In this document: positions 8,893 through 17,950 of the stretch, piece by piece | Layout of the letters: every line of letters starts with the position of its first letter | Numbering within the stretch: position 1 is the first letter of the stretch | Notes under the pieces: generated by a model | The model's input: only the letters and a program-made list of their open reading frames with translations | The model's database searches: none | What the model was told of the DNA's origin: nothing | Program-made: the position numbers and the translations under genes | Source: Microbacterium binotii | Lineage (GTDB): Bacteria > Actinomycetota > Actinomycetes > Actinomycetales > Microbacteriaceae | Length of the DNA: 64,000 nt | Reading direction: 5' to 3' | NCBI RefSeq assembly: GCF_021398715.1 | Contig: NZ_CP090347.1 | Coordinates: forward strand, 2,976,001-3,040,000

Positions 8893-9936
8893 GTGAGCTC
8901 CACCGGACCCGCCTCCTCCCCCCTCATCCGCGCCCTCAAAGGCGAGCGCACCGACCGTCTCCCGGTCTGGTTCATGCGTCAGGCGGGGCGGTCGTTGCCC
9001 GAGTACCGCGACCTGCGCGTGGGAACCCGCATGCTCGACGCCTGCCTGACCCCCGACCTCGCGGCCGAGATCACCCTGCAGCCCGTGCGCCGTCACGGAG
9101 TGGACGCGGGCATCTTCTTCAGCGACATCGTCGTGCCGCTGCGCCTCGCCGGCATCGCCGTGGAGATCGAGCCCGGGCGCGGCCCGGTATTCCCGGACCC
9201 GGTACGCACTGCATCCGACGTCGCCCGGATCGTGGACATCGACCCGCAGGCGGTCGCCGCCGCGGCGGAACCGGTGCGCGAGGCCGTGCGCATCGTCGTG
9301 GACGAGCTCGGCGACACCCCGCTCATCGGGTTCGCGGGCGCGCCCTTCACACTCGCCGCGTACCTCGTCGAGGGCGGACCGTCGAAGGAGCACCTGCGCG
9401 CCCGGGCGCTCATGCATGCCGACCCGCAGTCGTGGCACGCGCTGGCCGGCTGGCTCGCGGAGGTCTCGCGCACGTTCCTCGCTGCGCAGACGGATGCGGG
9501 AGCTTCCGCGGTGCAGCTGTTCGACTCGTGGGCGGGCTCGCTGTCGGTCGCCGACTACCGCACGTACGTCGCCCCCCACTCGCGGGCGGCTCTCGCCGGT
9601 GCCGACGCACCCCGCATCCACTTCGGCGTCGGCACGGGACACCTGCTCACCGACATGCGGCTCGACGGCACGACGGATGCGGTCGGCGTCGATTGGCGCA
9701 CACCCCTCGACGAGGCCGCCGCGATCCTCGGACAGGGCGTCACCGTGCAGGGCAACATCGACCCTGCCCTCCTGCAGGCGCCGTGGCAGATCGTGGAGGA
9801 GCACGTGCGCGACGTGATCGCGCGCGGACGTGCGGCGCGCGCGCACATCCTCAACCTGGGGCACGGCGTCCCGCCCGAGACGGACCCCGACGTGCTGACA
9901 CGCATCGTCGAACTGGCGCACGAGGAGCAGGTGTGA
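8893..9936 (+). CDS. hemE: Uroporphyrinogen decarboxylase
   Basis: Removes the four acetate carboxyls of uroporphyrinogen III to give coproporphyrinogen III. The product is 347 residues, the normal length. It has the N-terminal signature [16 protein letters not shown] with the essential Arg residues, the catalytic-Asp region [11 protein letters not shown], and the [11 protein letters not shown] and [13 protein letters not shown] signatures. GTG at 8893 is selected because GGGAGG stands ten bases before it and it gives the family N-terminus; the open frame continues far upstream opposite hemA without conserved sequence. The TGA overlaps the hemY GTG (GTGTGA), so hemE and hemY are coupled. Confidence 0.95.
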   Translation: MSSTGPASSPLIRALKGERTDRLPVWFMRQAGRSLPEYRDLRVGTRMLDACLTPDLAAEITLQPVRRHGVDAGIFFSDIVVPLRLAGIAVEIEPGRGPVFPDPVRTASDVARIVDIDPQAVAAAAEPVREAVRIVVDELGDTPLIGFAGAPFTLAAYLVEGGPSKEHLRARALMHADPQSWHALAGWLAEVSRTFLAAQTDAGASAVQLFDSWAGSLSVADYRTYVAPHSRAALAGADAPRIHFGVGTGHLLTDMRLDGTTDAVGVDWRTPLDEAAAILGQGVTVQGNIDPALLQAPWQIVEEHVRDVIARGRAARAHILNLGHGVPPETDPDVLTRIVELAHEEQV

Positions 9937-11390
9937 GCGCGGCGGATCTCGACGATCTCGCCGCGCGGGCCGAGGCCACCCGCGTCGCGGTCGTCGGCGG
10001 AGGCGTCGCCGGCCTGGTCGCAGCGCTCGACTTCGCCAAGCTCGGCTTCCGCGTGACGGTGCTCGAAGCATCAGCGCAGCCCGGCGGCGTGCTGCGCGGC
10101 GCCGAGGTCGCGGGCCTCTCGGTGGATGTGGGAGCGGAGAGCTACGCGACGCGCGGCGGCACCGTGCGCGCGCTGATCGACGAGCTCGGCATCGGTGACG
10201 AGGTGGTGACCCCCGCCGCCGGCGGCGCGTGGGTCGCGGGTCTTCCCGGCGAACGAGCCGCGCCCCTGCCGCGCGGCGGCGTGCTCGGCATCCCGGAGAA
10301 CCCGTTCGATCCGAGCGTGCGGCGCATCATCGGCTGGTCGGGCGCCTGGCGCGCCTACCTGGATCGCCTCCGCCCGCCGCTGACGATCGGTCACGACCGC
10401 AGCCTCGGTCACCTCGTACGCAGCCGGATGGGCGAGGCCGTGCTCGGCCGCCTCGTCGCCCCCGTCACGAGCGGCGTCTACTCGGCCCGCCCCGACGACA
10501 TCGACGTGGACCTCGCAGCCCCCGGCCTGAACGCCGCACTCACCCGCGCGGGTTCGCTCAGCGGCGCCGTGAGCGAGCTGCGAGGCCGCAGCACCGGCAC
10601 TCCCGGGAGCGCCGTCGCCGGGCTCCGCGGCGGCATGACCCGCCTCGTGCACGCCCTCGTCGCCCGCCTCGAGGAGCTGGGCGTCGACCTGCGCACGGAT
10701 GCGGGCGTCACCGCGCTCGAGCGCGACGACGCACGCTGGTCCCTCCAGCTCGAGGCGGAGGAACGCCTCGAGGCCGATCTCGTGGTCGTCGCGACCACGG
10801 AGGACGAGGCGCGCCGCCTGCTCGTGCCTGTCGTCCCGACGCTCGAGCCGATGACGACCGCGCCGCCCGTGGTCGAGATCATCACCCTCGTCGTGCACGA
10901 GCCGGGCCTGGACACCCCGCCGCGCGGAACCGGCGTGCTCACGGTGCCCGGCTCGCACCGGGCGAAGGCGCTCACGCACGCCAGCGCCAAATGGGAGTGG
11001 ATCGCGGATGCGGCGGGCCCCGGCGTGCACGTCGTCCGCGTCTCCTTCGGCGCCCAGGGCGAAGACCCGGCGACCGCTCAGCTCACCGACGACGCCGCTG
11101 CGGCGCTCGCGCTCGACGAGGCCTCCGCCCTGCTCGGTCTTCGCCTCGACCCGGCTTCGGTCCGGGGTTCGCATCGCGCCCGCTGGGTGCAGTCGCAGCC
11201 CGCATCCGTCATCGGGCGCGCGGAGCACACCGCCGCCGCACGCGGAGCCATCCGGGCCGTGCCCGGCCTCGGCGCCGTCGGTGCGTGGCTGTCGGGGACC
11301 GGGCTCGCCCAGGTCGTCCCCGACGCTCGCGAAGAGACCGATCGGCTGCGCCGTTCGGCGCTGTGGGGGTCGCCGCGTTCTCAGGAGTGA
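9933..11390 (+). CDS. hemY: Coproporphyrinogen III / protoporphyrinogen oxidase (FAD)
   Basis: An FAD-dependent oxidase. In Gram-positives with HemQ it oxidises coproporphyrinogen III to coproporphyrin III (CgoX). The 485-residue protein starts with the dinucleotide-binding motif [21 protein letters not shown] and the adjacent TVLEAS Glu. Further on are GGAWVAG, the [22 protein letters not shown] segment and the C-terminal [16 protein letters not shown] flavin site. GTG at 9933 overlaps the hemE stop by four bases. With hemQ 1.3 kb downstream and no HemF/HemN here, the coproporphyrin-dependent branch is the likely route. No ferrochelatase gene is visible in the window. Confidence 0.92.
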   Translation: MSAADLDDLAARAEATRVAVVGGGVAGLVAALDFAKLGFRVTVLEASAQPGGVLRGAEVAGLSVDVGAESYATRGGTVRALIDELGIGDEVVTPAAGGAWVAGLPGERAAPLPRGGVLGIPENPFDPSVRRIIGWSGAWRAYLDRLRPPLTIGHDRSLGHLVRSRMGEAVLGRLVAPVTSGVYSARPDDIDVDLAAPGLNAALTRAGSLSGAVSELRGRSTGTPGSAVAGLRGGMTRLVHALVARLEELGVDLRTDAGVTALERDDARWSLQLEAEERLEADLVVVATTEDEARRLLVPVVPTLEPMTTAPPVVEIITLVVHEPGLDTPPRGTGVLTVPGSHRAKALTHASAKWEWIADAAGPGVHVVRVSFGAQGEDPATAQLTDDAAAALALDEASALLGLRLDPASVRGSHRARWVQSQPASVIGRAEHTAAARGAIRAVPGLGAVGAWLSGTGLAQVVPDAREETDRLRRSALWGSPRSQE

Positions 11391-11430
11391 GCGCACATGT
11401 CAACCGGATAACCCGAACGGCATACAGCGC

Positions 11431-11436
11431 TACGCT
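11431..11436 (+). promoter_or_regulatory. Candidate -10 (TACGCT) for the 11480 gene
   Basis: TACGCT fits the actinobacterial TANNNT pattern and lies 43 bp before the ATG at 11480, which itself has GAGGAGAC as ribosome site. It suggests that the three small genes downstream of hemY have their own promoter. No clear -35 is seen. Confidence 0.3.
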
Positions 11437-11479
11437 GGGCGCACACTCGCTTGATCCACCCCGAACGTGAGGAGACCCC

Positions 11480-11890
11480 ATGAGGGGCAAGGCTGGACTC
11501 GTCATCGGACTGGCAGCGGGCTACGTGCTCGGAACGCGCGCAGGCCGTGAGCGCTACGAACAGATCAAGACGCAGGCGCAGAAGGTGTGGAACCTGGCGC
11601 CCGTGCAGAAGCAGGTCGGCAAGCTGCAGGAGCTGGGCAAGTCGGCACTGCTCGCGGTGCCGAGCGCCCTGTTCAGCGGCGCGGTGAAGATCACCAAGGC
11701 CGTCACGACCGACGGCACCCCCGGTCAGCGTCTGGATGCCGCGCTCGACGCCGGCGCCGACGCAGCGGAGGACGTCGCGGACGCCGCCGAAACCACGGCG
11801 ACGGCCGCGAAGAAGTCCACGTCCTCCACCACCGCGAAGCGCCCCGCCGCCAAGCGCAGCACGGGCGGCTCCTCGTCGGGCGGGAAGTGA
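11480..11890 (+). CDS. YtxH-like small membrane-associated protein
   Basis: A 136-residue protein beginning with a short hydrophobic segment containing GLVIGLAAGYVLGTRAGRERYEQI. This is the glycine-rich helix typical of YtxH/Rv-type envelope or stress proteins. A lysine-rich amphipathic region follows, then a low-complexity Ala/Thr/Ser/Lys tail. GAGGAGACCCC precedes the ATG. The next gene starts 1 base after the stop, and the third overlaps it, so the three form a cassette of membrane-proximal proteins. The function is unknown; the name reflects the pattern of the N-terminus only. Confidence 0.7.
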   Translation: MRGKAGLVIGLAAGYVLGTRAGRERYEQIKTQAQKVWNLAPVQKQVGKLQELGKSALLAVPSALFSGAVKITKAVTTDGTPGQRLDAALDAGADAAEDVADAAETTATAAKKSTSSTTAKRPAAKRSTGGSSSGGK

Positions 11891-11891
11891 C

Positions 11892-12293
11892 ATGACCACC
11901 CCCCGCGGCTTCCGTGACAAGTCGGAGAAGAGCCTGCTGACCCTGGTCGGCGAGGTCCCCGAGCTCGTCCGCAACCTCGTGACGGCGGAGATCGACTCCG
12001 CGAAGAAGTGGCTCGGCAAGGCGGCGAAGAACGCCGGTATCGGCGGCGGCCTCATGCTCGGCGCCCTGATCATCCTGTTCTGGTCGATCCCGGCGCTCGG
12101 CGCGTTCATCATCATCGGGCTCTCGTCCTGGTGGCAGCCGTGGGTCGCCGCCCTCGTGCTGTTCGGCGCGATGCTGCTCATCGCCGTCGTGCTGGCCCTG
12201 CTCGGGTACCTGCGCTTCCGCAGGATCGGCAAGGACAACCCCGCATCCCACATCGCCGAAGACGTGCGCGTCGTGAAGGAGGCAGGCGAATGA
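11892..12293 (+). CDS. Holin-X-like (phage holin superfamily) membrane protein
   Basis: A 133-residue protein with a cationic amphipathic N-terminus (SLLTLVGEVPELVRNLVTAEIDSAKK) and two strongly hydrophobic helices (GGGLMLGALIILFWSIPALGAFIIIGL and WVAALVLFGAMLLIAVVLALLGY). It ends in a short basic tail. This is the layout of the actinobacterial Holin-X / DUF1469 family, which is chromosomal and not tied to phage lysis. It sits between the YtxH-like gene and a DUF3618-like gene, a trio often found together in Actinobacteria. The biochemical role is unknown. ATG at 11892 follows the previous stop by one base, so translation is probably coupled. Confidence 0.75.
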   Translation: MTTPRGFRDKSEKSLLTLVGEVPELVRNLVTAEIDSAKKWLGKAAKNAGIGGGLMLGALIILFWSIPALGAFIIIGLSSWWQPWVAALVLFGAMLLIAVVLALLGYLRFRRIGKDNPASHIAEDVRVVKEAGE

Positions 12294-12562
12294 CCGCTCC
12301 GGTTCCCGTTCCCCGCACCGGTGTCCCCCTGGGCATCACCGATCCCGTCGAGAAGGCGCGTGCGGAGCTCAAGGCCACGCTCGCCGCGATCGAGGAGAAG
12401 GCCAACGTCCCGCGCCGCGTGGGCACGGCGGCCGAGCGTCGCATCGCCCAGTTCCGCCGCTTCGCGCGCGAGGAGCCGGCGGCGGCGACGCTCGCCGTCA
12501 TCGGCACGGCGGCTGCCGTCGGCGTCATCGTGTGGGGCGCCATCCGCGCCTACGTGCGCTGA
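12290..12562 (+). CDS. DUF3618-like small protein
   Basis: A 90-residue protein. The segment DPVEKARAELKATLAAIEEKANVPRRVGTAAER matches the DUF3618 type (an acidic/basic helix with an Asp/Glu-x-x-R pattern). A single C-terminal membrane helix follows (AAATLAVIGTAAAVGVIVWGAIRAY). It overlaps the holin-like gene by four bases (ATGA). It is probably an inner-membrane partner of the two preceding small proteins, judged only from co-location. Confidence 0.65.
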   Translation: MTAPVPVPRTGVPLGITDPVEKARAELKATLAAIEEKANVPRRVGTAAERRIAQFRRFAREEPAAATLAVIGTAAAVGVIVWGAIRAYVR

Positions 12563-12646
12563 TTCCCTCCCCCGCACCGACGCATCGCGGATAGCACCGG
12601 CCGACGCCGTTTGGCGTCTGACGACGACGGGGTGAGACTGGAGGTC

Positions 12647-13324
12647 ATGAGCTCCGCACCCGAGTCGACGTCCACGCAGTTCACCCTCTGGGCGGTGTTC
12701 CGCCGCGACCCCGCGAAGCCCGTCACCGCGACGGACGACACCGAGCTCGCCGCTCTCGTCGAGCTGATCGAGGCCGGTGGCGTCACCATCCGCGGCTTCT
12801 ACGACGTCAGCGGGCTTCGCGCCGACGCCGATCTGATGGTCTGGATGCACGGGCCTGTCGCCGAGGACCTGCAGCGCGATCTGCGGCGCCTCCGACGCAC
12901 CGACCTCCTGCAGGACCTGCTTCCGGTGTGGAACGCCATGGGCGTGCATCGCGACGCCGAGTTCAACCGCTCGCACGTGCCCGGATTCCTCCGCGGCGAG
13001 CACGCCCGCGAGTGGCTCACGGTCTACCCCTTCGTGCGCAGCTACGAGTGGTACCTGCTGCCGGAGGAGGAGCGCCGCGCCATGCTGGCCGACCACGGCC
13101 GCAAGGGCGCCGCGTACACGAACGTCGTCGCGAACACGGTGGCCTCGTTCGCGCTCGGCGACTACGAGTGGCTGCTGCCCATGGAGGCGGACGAGCTGAG
13201 CGACCTGGTCGACATGATGCGGGCGCTGCGTTACACCGAGGCGCGTCGCCACGTGCGCGAGGAAGTCCCCTTCTTCACGGGCCGCCTCGTCCCGACCTCG
13301 GCCATCGCCGAGATTCTGTCGTGA
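12647..13324 (+). CDS. hemQ: Coproheme decarboxylase (chlorite dismutase-like HemQ/ChdC)
   Basis: Catalyses the last step of the coproporphyrin-dependent route, the oxidative decarboxylation of iron-coproporphyrin III to haem b. The 225-residue product has the Cld-fold signatures: FTLWAVFRRDP at the start, GLRADADLMVWMHGP in the first half, the conserved KSYEWYLLPEE-like segment (RSYEWYLLPEEERRAMLADHG), and VASFALGDYEWLLPMEADEL near the end. The tyrosine in the SYEWYLL region corresponds to the radical-bearing residue of actinobacterial ChdC. ATG at 12647 has GGAGG close upstream (only two bases of spacing); a TTG and a GTG further left are weaker. hemC follows after 28 bp. Confidence 0.93.
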   Translation: MSSAPESTSTQFTLWAVFRRDPAKPVTATDDTELAALVELIEAGGVTIRGFYDVSGLRADADLMVWMHGPVAEDLQRDLRRLRRTDLLQDLLPVWNAMGVHRDAEFNRSHVPGFLRGEHAREWLTVYPFVRSYEWYLLPEEERRAMLADHGRKGAAYTNVVANTVASFALGDYEWLLPMEADELSDLVDMMRALRYTEARRHVREEVPFFTGRLVPTSAIAEILS

Positions 13325-13352
13325 CCCGCGGATGTCGGCACCGGAGCGGGGT

Positions 13353-14336
13353 GTGAGCGCACCGCTGCGCCTGGGTACTCGGCGCAGCGCCCTCGCGACC
13401 GCACAGTCGCAGCAGATCGCCGATCTGCTGGCGACGGTGTCCGGGCGCGAGGTCGTGCTCGTCCCGATTACCTCCGAGGGCGACGTCTCACGCGCCTCGC
13501 TGTCGCAGCTGGGCGGTCGGGGCGTGTTCGCGACGCGCCTGCGCGAGGCGCTGCTGGCGGGTGAATGCGACCTGCTGGTGCATTCCCTCAAGGACCTCCC
13601 CACGGCCGAGGCACCCGGGCTCGTGATCGCCGCCACCCCGCAGCGAGAAGACGCCCGCGACGTCGTGATCACACGTGACGGCACTCCGATCGCCGAGATG
13701 GCCGTCGGCAGCGTCATCGGAACCGGCTCCCCTCGCCGCATCGCCCAGCTGCGGCGGCGAAACCCCGGTCTCGTCGCCCAGGATCTGCGCGGCAACGTCG
13801 ACTCGCGCCTGTCGCGTGTACGCGACGGAGAGCTGGATGCGGTCATCCTCGCCGCGGCCGGCCTCGCCCGTCTCGGCGGTGCCACCGGCGAGCTCTTCAC
13901 CGAGCCCCTCGCACTCGCGCAGTGGCCCACCGCTCCCGGCCAGGGCTCGCTCGCCGTCGAGGCGCGCCAGGATGCGCCCGCCGACCTGCTCACGGCGATC
14001 GGGCGACTCGACGACGCCGCGACCCGCGTCGCGGTCACGGTCGAGCGGGCGGTGCTCGCAGGCCTGGATGCCGGGTGCTCCGCGCCGGTCGGGGTGCACG
14101 CCGTGCTCGAGGGAGATCAGCTGCACGTGCGCGCCACGGTGTACGCCGCCGACGGAAGTCGCGCGATCCAAGCTGAGAGAAACCTGTGCGTGAGGGACGG
14201 GTATGCTGGGCCGACGGGCAGCAGCGATGGTGCGAGAGCTGCCGGCGATGACGACCCGATCGCAGGTGCACGCGAAACCGGGAGTGACGTCGCACGCGAG
14301 CTGCTCGAGCATGGAGCAGCCGAGGTCTCACCATGA
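13353..14336 (+). CDS. hemC: Hydroxymethylbilane synthase (porphobilinogen deaminase)
   Basis: Polymerises four porphobilinogens into hydroxymethylbilane. Conserved parts are LRLGTRRSALATAQ at the start, VHSLKDLPT with the catalytic Asp region, GTGSPRRIAQL, LRGNVDSRL, and the cofactor-bearing Cys in LDAGCSAPVGVHA. The C-terminal domain carries an Ala/Gly/Asp-rich insertion (GPTGSSDGARAAGDDDP), making it slightly longer than usual. GTG at 13353 is preferred: GGAG six bases before it, and the product starts right at the conserved strand. An in-frame ATG at 13332 without ribosome site would add seven residues. The stop overlaps hemD's ATG. Confidence 0.93.
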   Translation: MSAPLRLGTRRSALATAQSQQIADLLATVSGREVVLVPITSEGDVSRASLSQLGGRGVFATRLREALLAGECDLLVHSLKDLPTAEAPGLVIAATPQREDARDVVITRDGTPIAEMAVGSVIGTGSPRRIAQLRRRNPGLVAQDLRGNVDSRLSRVRDGELDAVILAAAGLARLGGATGELFTEPLALAQWPTAPGQGSLAVEARQDAPADLLTAIGRLDDAATRVAVTVERAVLAGLDAGCSAPVGVHAVLEGDQLHVRATVYAADGSRAIQAERNLCVRDGYAGPTGSSDGARAAGDDDPIAGARETGSDVARELLEHGAAEVSP

Positions 14337-15151
14337 AAGCCGAAGCCATGCACGAAGAGCCCCGACGGCACGAAGCCGCCAAGCCCCTGACGGGCTGGCG
14401 CGTGCTCGTGCCCCGCGGCGGCCCCTGGGGCGACGGGGTGGCGGCGACGCTGCGCTCGCAGGGTGCGGTGCCGGTCGTAGCCCCCCTCATCAACTTCGCT
14501 CCGACCAATGACGAGCAGACGCTCGAAGCCGCCCTCGCCGACCTTGCCGCCGGCCGCTTCGACTGGGTCACCATGACCAGCGCGACCACGGTCGACGTGC
14601 TCTTCGCCTATCGCGCCGTGATTCCCCCCTCCACCAAGGTCGCCGCCGTGGGCGAGACCACCGCGGCGGCGCTGCAGGCTGCCGGCTACCGCGTCGACCT
14701 GGTTCCCGACCGCGACAACTCCGCCGCCGGCATGGCCGAGCAGATGATCGCGCTCGAGCCCGAGCCGCGCCGCATCCTGACGCTGCGCAGCGAGATCGCC
14801 AAGCCCGTGCTGACCCGCAAGCTCACCGAGGCCGGGCACGATGTGCGCAGCGTCGTCGCCTACCGCACGGTGGGTGTGCCCGTCACCGAGCGCATCGCCC
14901 ACGACGTGGCGTCGGGCCGGATCAACGCGATCCTCGTCACGAGCGGTTCGGTCGCGGAGCAGGTGCAGCTGCAGTTCCCCGACATCCCTGAATCGACCGT
15001 CATCGCCGCGATCGGTCCGCAGACCGCGAACGATGCACGCCGTGCCGGACTCGGCGTCTCGGTCGTCGCCGACCGACAGACCGTCGACGCGCTCATCGAA
15101 GCCGTCTCGCACTTCGCGCTCCCGCACGCCGCCGACGAGTTCCAGCCGTGA
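14333..15151 (+). CDS. hemD: Uroporphyrinogen-III synthase
   Basis: Cyclises hydroxymethylbilane with inversion of ring D to uroporphyrinogen III. HemD sequences diverge strongly, but this 272-residue protein shows the typical pattern: [78 protein letters not shown] and [18 protein letters not shown]. These are the two-domain repeats with the TSxxA and GxxTA signatures. It begins in the hemC stop (ATGA) and ends in the hemB start (GTGA), inside an unbroken haem operon, which makes the assignment firm. Confidence 0.93.
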   Translation: MKAEAMHEEPRRHEAAKPLTGWRVLVPRGGPWGDGVAATLRSQGAVPVVAPLINFAPTNDEQTLEAALADLAAGRFDWVTMTSATTVDVLFAYRAVIPPSTKVAAVGETTAAALQAAGYRVDLVPDRDNSAAGMAEQMIALEPEPRRILTLRSEIAKPVLTRKLTEAGHDVRSVVAYRTVGVPVTERIAHDVASGRINAILVTSGSVAEQVQLQFPDIPESTVIAAIGPQTANDARRAGLGVSVVADRQTVDALIEAVSHFALPHAADEFQP

Positions 15152-16131
15152 GCTTTCCCGCACATCGACTGCGCAGGCTCCGCCAGTCACCCGCCGTCCG
15201 GCGTCTGGTCCGCGAGACGCATCTGGCACCGTCGCAGCTCGTGCTGCCGATGTTCGTGCGCGAGGGAGTGAGTGAGCCGCAGCCGATCGGTTCCATGCCG
15301 GGAGTCGTGCAGCACTCGCTCGACTCGCTGCGTCGCGCGGCGGCGGATGCGGCGGCCGCCGGCGTCGGCGGCGTGATGCTGTTCGGCGTGCCGACGGTCC
15401 GTGACGCCGTGGGCTCGGGAGCGGACGACCCGGACGGCATCCTGAACGTGGCCACGGCGGCACTCGTGGCGGAGGTCGGCGACGCCCTCGTCGTACAGAG
15501 CGATCTCTGCCTCGACGAGTTCACGGATCACGGTCACTGCGGCGTGCTCACCCCGCAGGGCGCGGTCGACAACGACGCGACCCTCGAGCGCTACGCCGCG
15601 ATGGCCATCGCACAGGCATCCGCCGGCAGCCACCTGCTGGGGCTGTCGGGAATGATGGACGGCCAGGTCGCCCATGTCCGCGCCGCCCTCGACGCCGAAG
15701 GCTTCACCGACACCATCCTCCTCGCCTACGCGGCGAAGTACGCGGGCGCCTTCTACGGCCCGTTCCGCGAGGCCGTCGACTCGCAGCTGAAGGGCGACCG
15801 CCGCACCTACCAGCTCGACCCCGGCAACGGCCGCGAGGGCGTGCGTGAGGCCGTTGTGGACGTCGCCGAAGGCGCCGACATCGTCATGGTCAAGCCCGCC
15901 CTGCCCTACCTCGACGTACTCGCCGACGTGCGCGCATCCGTCGAGGTCCCGGTGTGGGCCTATCAGGTGTCGGGCGAGTACGCGATGATCGAGGCCGCTG
16001 CCGCGCACGGCTGGATCGACCGCCGGGGTGCGATCACGGAGTCGCTGCTCGGCATCCGCCGCGCCGGCGCCGACGCCATTCTCACCTATTGGGCGCTCGA
16101 GGCGGCCGGCTGGCTGCGCGAGAGCCGCTGA
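15148..16131 (+). CDS. hemB: Delta-aminolevulinic acid dehydratase (porphobilinogen synthase)
   Basis: Condenses two 5-aminolevulinates into porphobilinogen. The 327-residue enzyme has the two active-site Schiff-base lysine segments, [17 protein letters not shown] and [14 protein letters not shown], and the metal-site region [19 protein letters not shown]. The Asp/Cys spacing there is that of the actinobacterial DxCxxxFTxHGHCG version, with two of the zinc cysteines retained. It also has [12 protein letters not shown] and [16 protein letters not shown] at 15148 overlaps the hemD stop. hemL starts 65 bp after its TGA. Confidence 0.95.
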   Translation: MSFPAHRLRRLRQSPAVRRLVRETHLAPSQLVLPMFVREGVSEPQPIGSMPGVVQHSLDSLRRAAADAAAAGVGGVMLFGVPTVRDAVGSGADDPDGILNVATAALVAEVGDALVVQSDLCLDEFTDHGHCGVLTPQGAVDNDATLERYAAMAIAQASAGSHLLGLSGMMDGQVAHVRAALDAEGFTDTILLAYAAKYAGAFYGPFREAVDSQLKGDRRTYQLDPGNGREGVREAVVDVAEGADIVMVKPALPYLDVLADVRASVEVPVWAYQVSGEYAMIEAAAAHGWIDRRGAITESLLGIRRAGADAILTYWALEAAGWLRESR

Positions 16132-16196
16132 CACCGCATCCGATCCGCGCCTCTCCGACGGCGCAGGATGCGGCGAGATCCTCGGAAGGACGAGTC

Positions 16197-17525
16197 ATGA
16201 CCGACCGCAACGACGAACTCTTCGCGCACGCCCGCGAGGTCATCCCGGGCGGTGTGAACTCCCCCGTTCGCGCCTACGGCTCGGTGGGCGGGGCGCCCCG
16301 CTTCCTCGCGTCGGCCGCTGGGCCGTACGTGACGGATGCGGCCGGGCGCCGGTACGTGGACCTCGTGGCGTCGTGGGGTCCGGCGCTGCTCGGCCACGCG
16401 CATCCCGAGGTCGTCGCGGCCGTGCAGGAGGCGGCGGCGCGCGGGCTCTCCTTCGGCGCGCCGACGGAGGCCGAGGTCGACCTCGCCGCGCTGATCGCCG
16501 ACCGGGTGCGCGTGGGCGACGCCGCACCCATCGACCGCGTGCGCCTCGTCTCCACCGGCACCGAGGCGACGATGACCGCCATCCGGCTCGCCCGCGGCTA
16601 CACGGGCCGCGATCTGCTCGTGAAGTTCTCCGGCCACTACCACGGCCACTCCGACGGGCTCCTCGCGGCGGCGGGCTCCGGCGTCGCGACGCTCGCGCTT
16701 CCCGGCTCGGCGGGGGTGCCCGCCCCCATCGCGGCGCAGACGCTCGTCATCGACTACAACGACCTCACGCAGGTGCGCGAGGTGTTCGCCGTGCACGGCG
16801 ACCGGATCGCGGCCGTCATCGTGGAGGCCGCGGCCGCCAACATGGGCGTCGTGCCGCCCGCGCCGGGCTTCAACGCCGCCCTCGCCGACATCGCTCACCG
16901 GCACGGCGCGCTCCTCATCCTCGACGAGGTGCTGACCGGCTTCCGCGTGCACCCGGCCGGTTTCTGGGGACTGCAGCAGGATGCCGGCGAGCACTACGCC
17001 CCCGACATCCTCACCTTCGGGAAGGTCGTCGGCGGCGGGATGCCGTTGGCCGCCCTCGGCGGCCGCGCCGACGTGATGGACACCCTCGCTCCGGTGGGGC
17101 CGGTGTACCAGGCGGGCACCCTGTCGGGGAACCCGCTGTCGGTCGCCGCCGGTCTCGCGACGCTGCGGCTCGCCACGCCCGAGGTGTACGCCCGGGTGGA
17201 CGCCGCCGCATCCACCGTCGCGACGGCACTGTCGGGCGCGCTGGAGCAGGCGGGCGTGACGCACGCCGTCCCGCGGGCGGGTTCACTGTTCGGCGTGGCC
17301 TTCCTCCCGGAGGCGCCGCTGTCGTACGCGGCCGCGCAGACGCAGGAGGCGTGGCGGTATCCGGCGTTCTTCCACGCGATGCTGGATGCGGGAGTCTCCC
17401 TGCCGCCGAGCGTGTACGAGGCGTGGTTCCTGACCGCCGCACACGACGACGACGCCCTCGCCGCGGTGCTCGCAGCGCTCCCCGGCGCCGCGCGTGCGGC
17501 GGCTGAGGCGAGACCTCAGGACTGA
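16197..17525 (+). CDS. hemL: Glutamate-1-semialdehyde 2,1-aminomutase
   Basis: A PLP enzyme converting glutamate-1-semialdehyde (the HemA product) to 5-aminolevulinate. The 442-residue protein starts with the family pattern [20 protein letters not shown]. It contains [20 protein letters not shown] for phosphate binding, [25 protein letters not shown] with the PLP Asp, and the PLP lysine in [19 protein letters not shown] stands before ATG 16197. It is the last gene of the hemQ-C-D-B-L run. Its final 10 bases overlap the 3' end of a convergent, frameshifted gene. Confidence 0.95.
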   Translation: MTDRNDELFAHAREVIPGGVNSPVRAYGSVGGAPRFLASAAGPYVTDAAGRRYVDLVASWGPALLGHAHPEVVAAVQEAAARGLSFGAPTEAEVDLAALIADRVRVGDAAPIDRVRLVSTGTEATMTAIRLARGYTGRDLLVKFSGHYHGHSDGLLAAAGSGVATLALPGSAGVPAPIAAQTLVIDYNDLTQVREVFAVHGDRIAAVIVEAAAANMGVVPPAPGFNAALADIAHRHGALLILDEVLTGFRVHPAGFWGLQQDAGEHYAPDILTFGKVVGGGMPLAALGGRADVMDTLAPVGPVYQAGTLSGNPLSVAAGLATLRLATPEVYARVDAAASTVATALSGALEQAGVTHAVPRAGSLFGVAFLPEAPLSYAAAQTQEAWRYPAFFHAMLDAGVSLPPSVYEAWFLTAAHDDDALAAVLAALPGAARAAAEARPQD

Positions 17526-17898
17526 TCCAGCGTCGACGCGACGGTGGGGATGCCCCGATCGGTGGGGGTTCCGAGCAGGCGCACCTTGCCGATGCGGATG
17601 CCGATCGCACCGTCGGCCGGCGGCGTGTTCTCCCACACGTCGTGCGCTTCGCCGAGTTTCAGGGAGAACATCCCTTCCGCGGTGGGAGTGTCGCGCCAGT
17701 CGACCTTGTTCAACCCGTAGCCCTTCCAGTCGGCCAGATGTCCTGCGAGCGACGCGCCCGCATCACCGCCTCGGCGATCTCGATGGCGGGCGGCGGGGTC
17801 GCGTCCTCCCACGTCCACCCGCGAGCCTCGAACACCGGGCGCGTGACGCGGCGAGCTGCCGCATCCGCCTCGCGGCGCTTCTTCCCGAACGGCAGCAT
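17516..17898 (-). pseudogene. Frameshifted hypothetical protein (about 126 aa if restored)
   Basis: Two minus-strand frames join into one sensible protein. The first runs from ATG 17898 (MLPFGKKRREADAAARR..., ending PPPAIEIAEAVMRA). The second continues SLAGHLADWKGYGLNKVDWRDTPTAEG... to the TGA at 17516. The switch lies near 17745-17762 (minus strand GTGATGCGGGCGCGTCGCTC) and equals one missing base or two extra. Each frame has typical codon use only on its own side, so this is one gene with an indel, or an assembly error. A TACGCT element stands six bases before the ATG, so the promoter looks intact. No family is recognised. It overlaps hemL's end by 10 bp. Confidence 0.7.
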
Positions 17899-17904
17899 GC
17901 GCGT

Positions 17905-17910
17905 AGCGTA
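17905..17910 (-). promoter_or_regulatory. Leaderless-type -10 (TACGCT, N6, ATG)
   Basis: Minus-strand TACGCT stands exactly six bases (ACGCGC) upstream of ATG 17898 of the frameshifted gene, in the 52-bp interval divergent from cofD. Confidence 0.4.
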
Positions 17911-17950
17911 ACGGCCCGCCGCGGGCGACGCGCTCTGGGAGAATCACGGG

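Noticed and set aside
11892..12293. Prophage remnant suggested by a holin-like protein
   Set aside because: Holin-X proteins are ordinary chromosomal proteins in Actinobacteria; no endolysin, integrase or structural gene is nearby.
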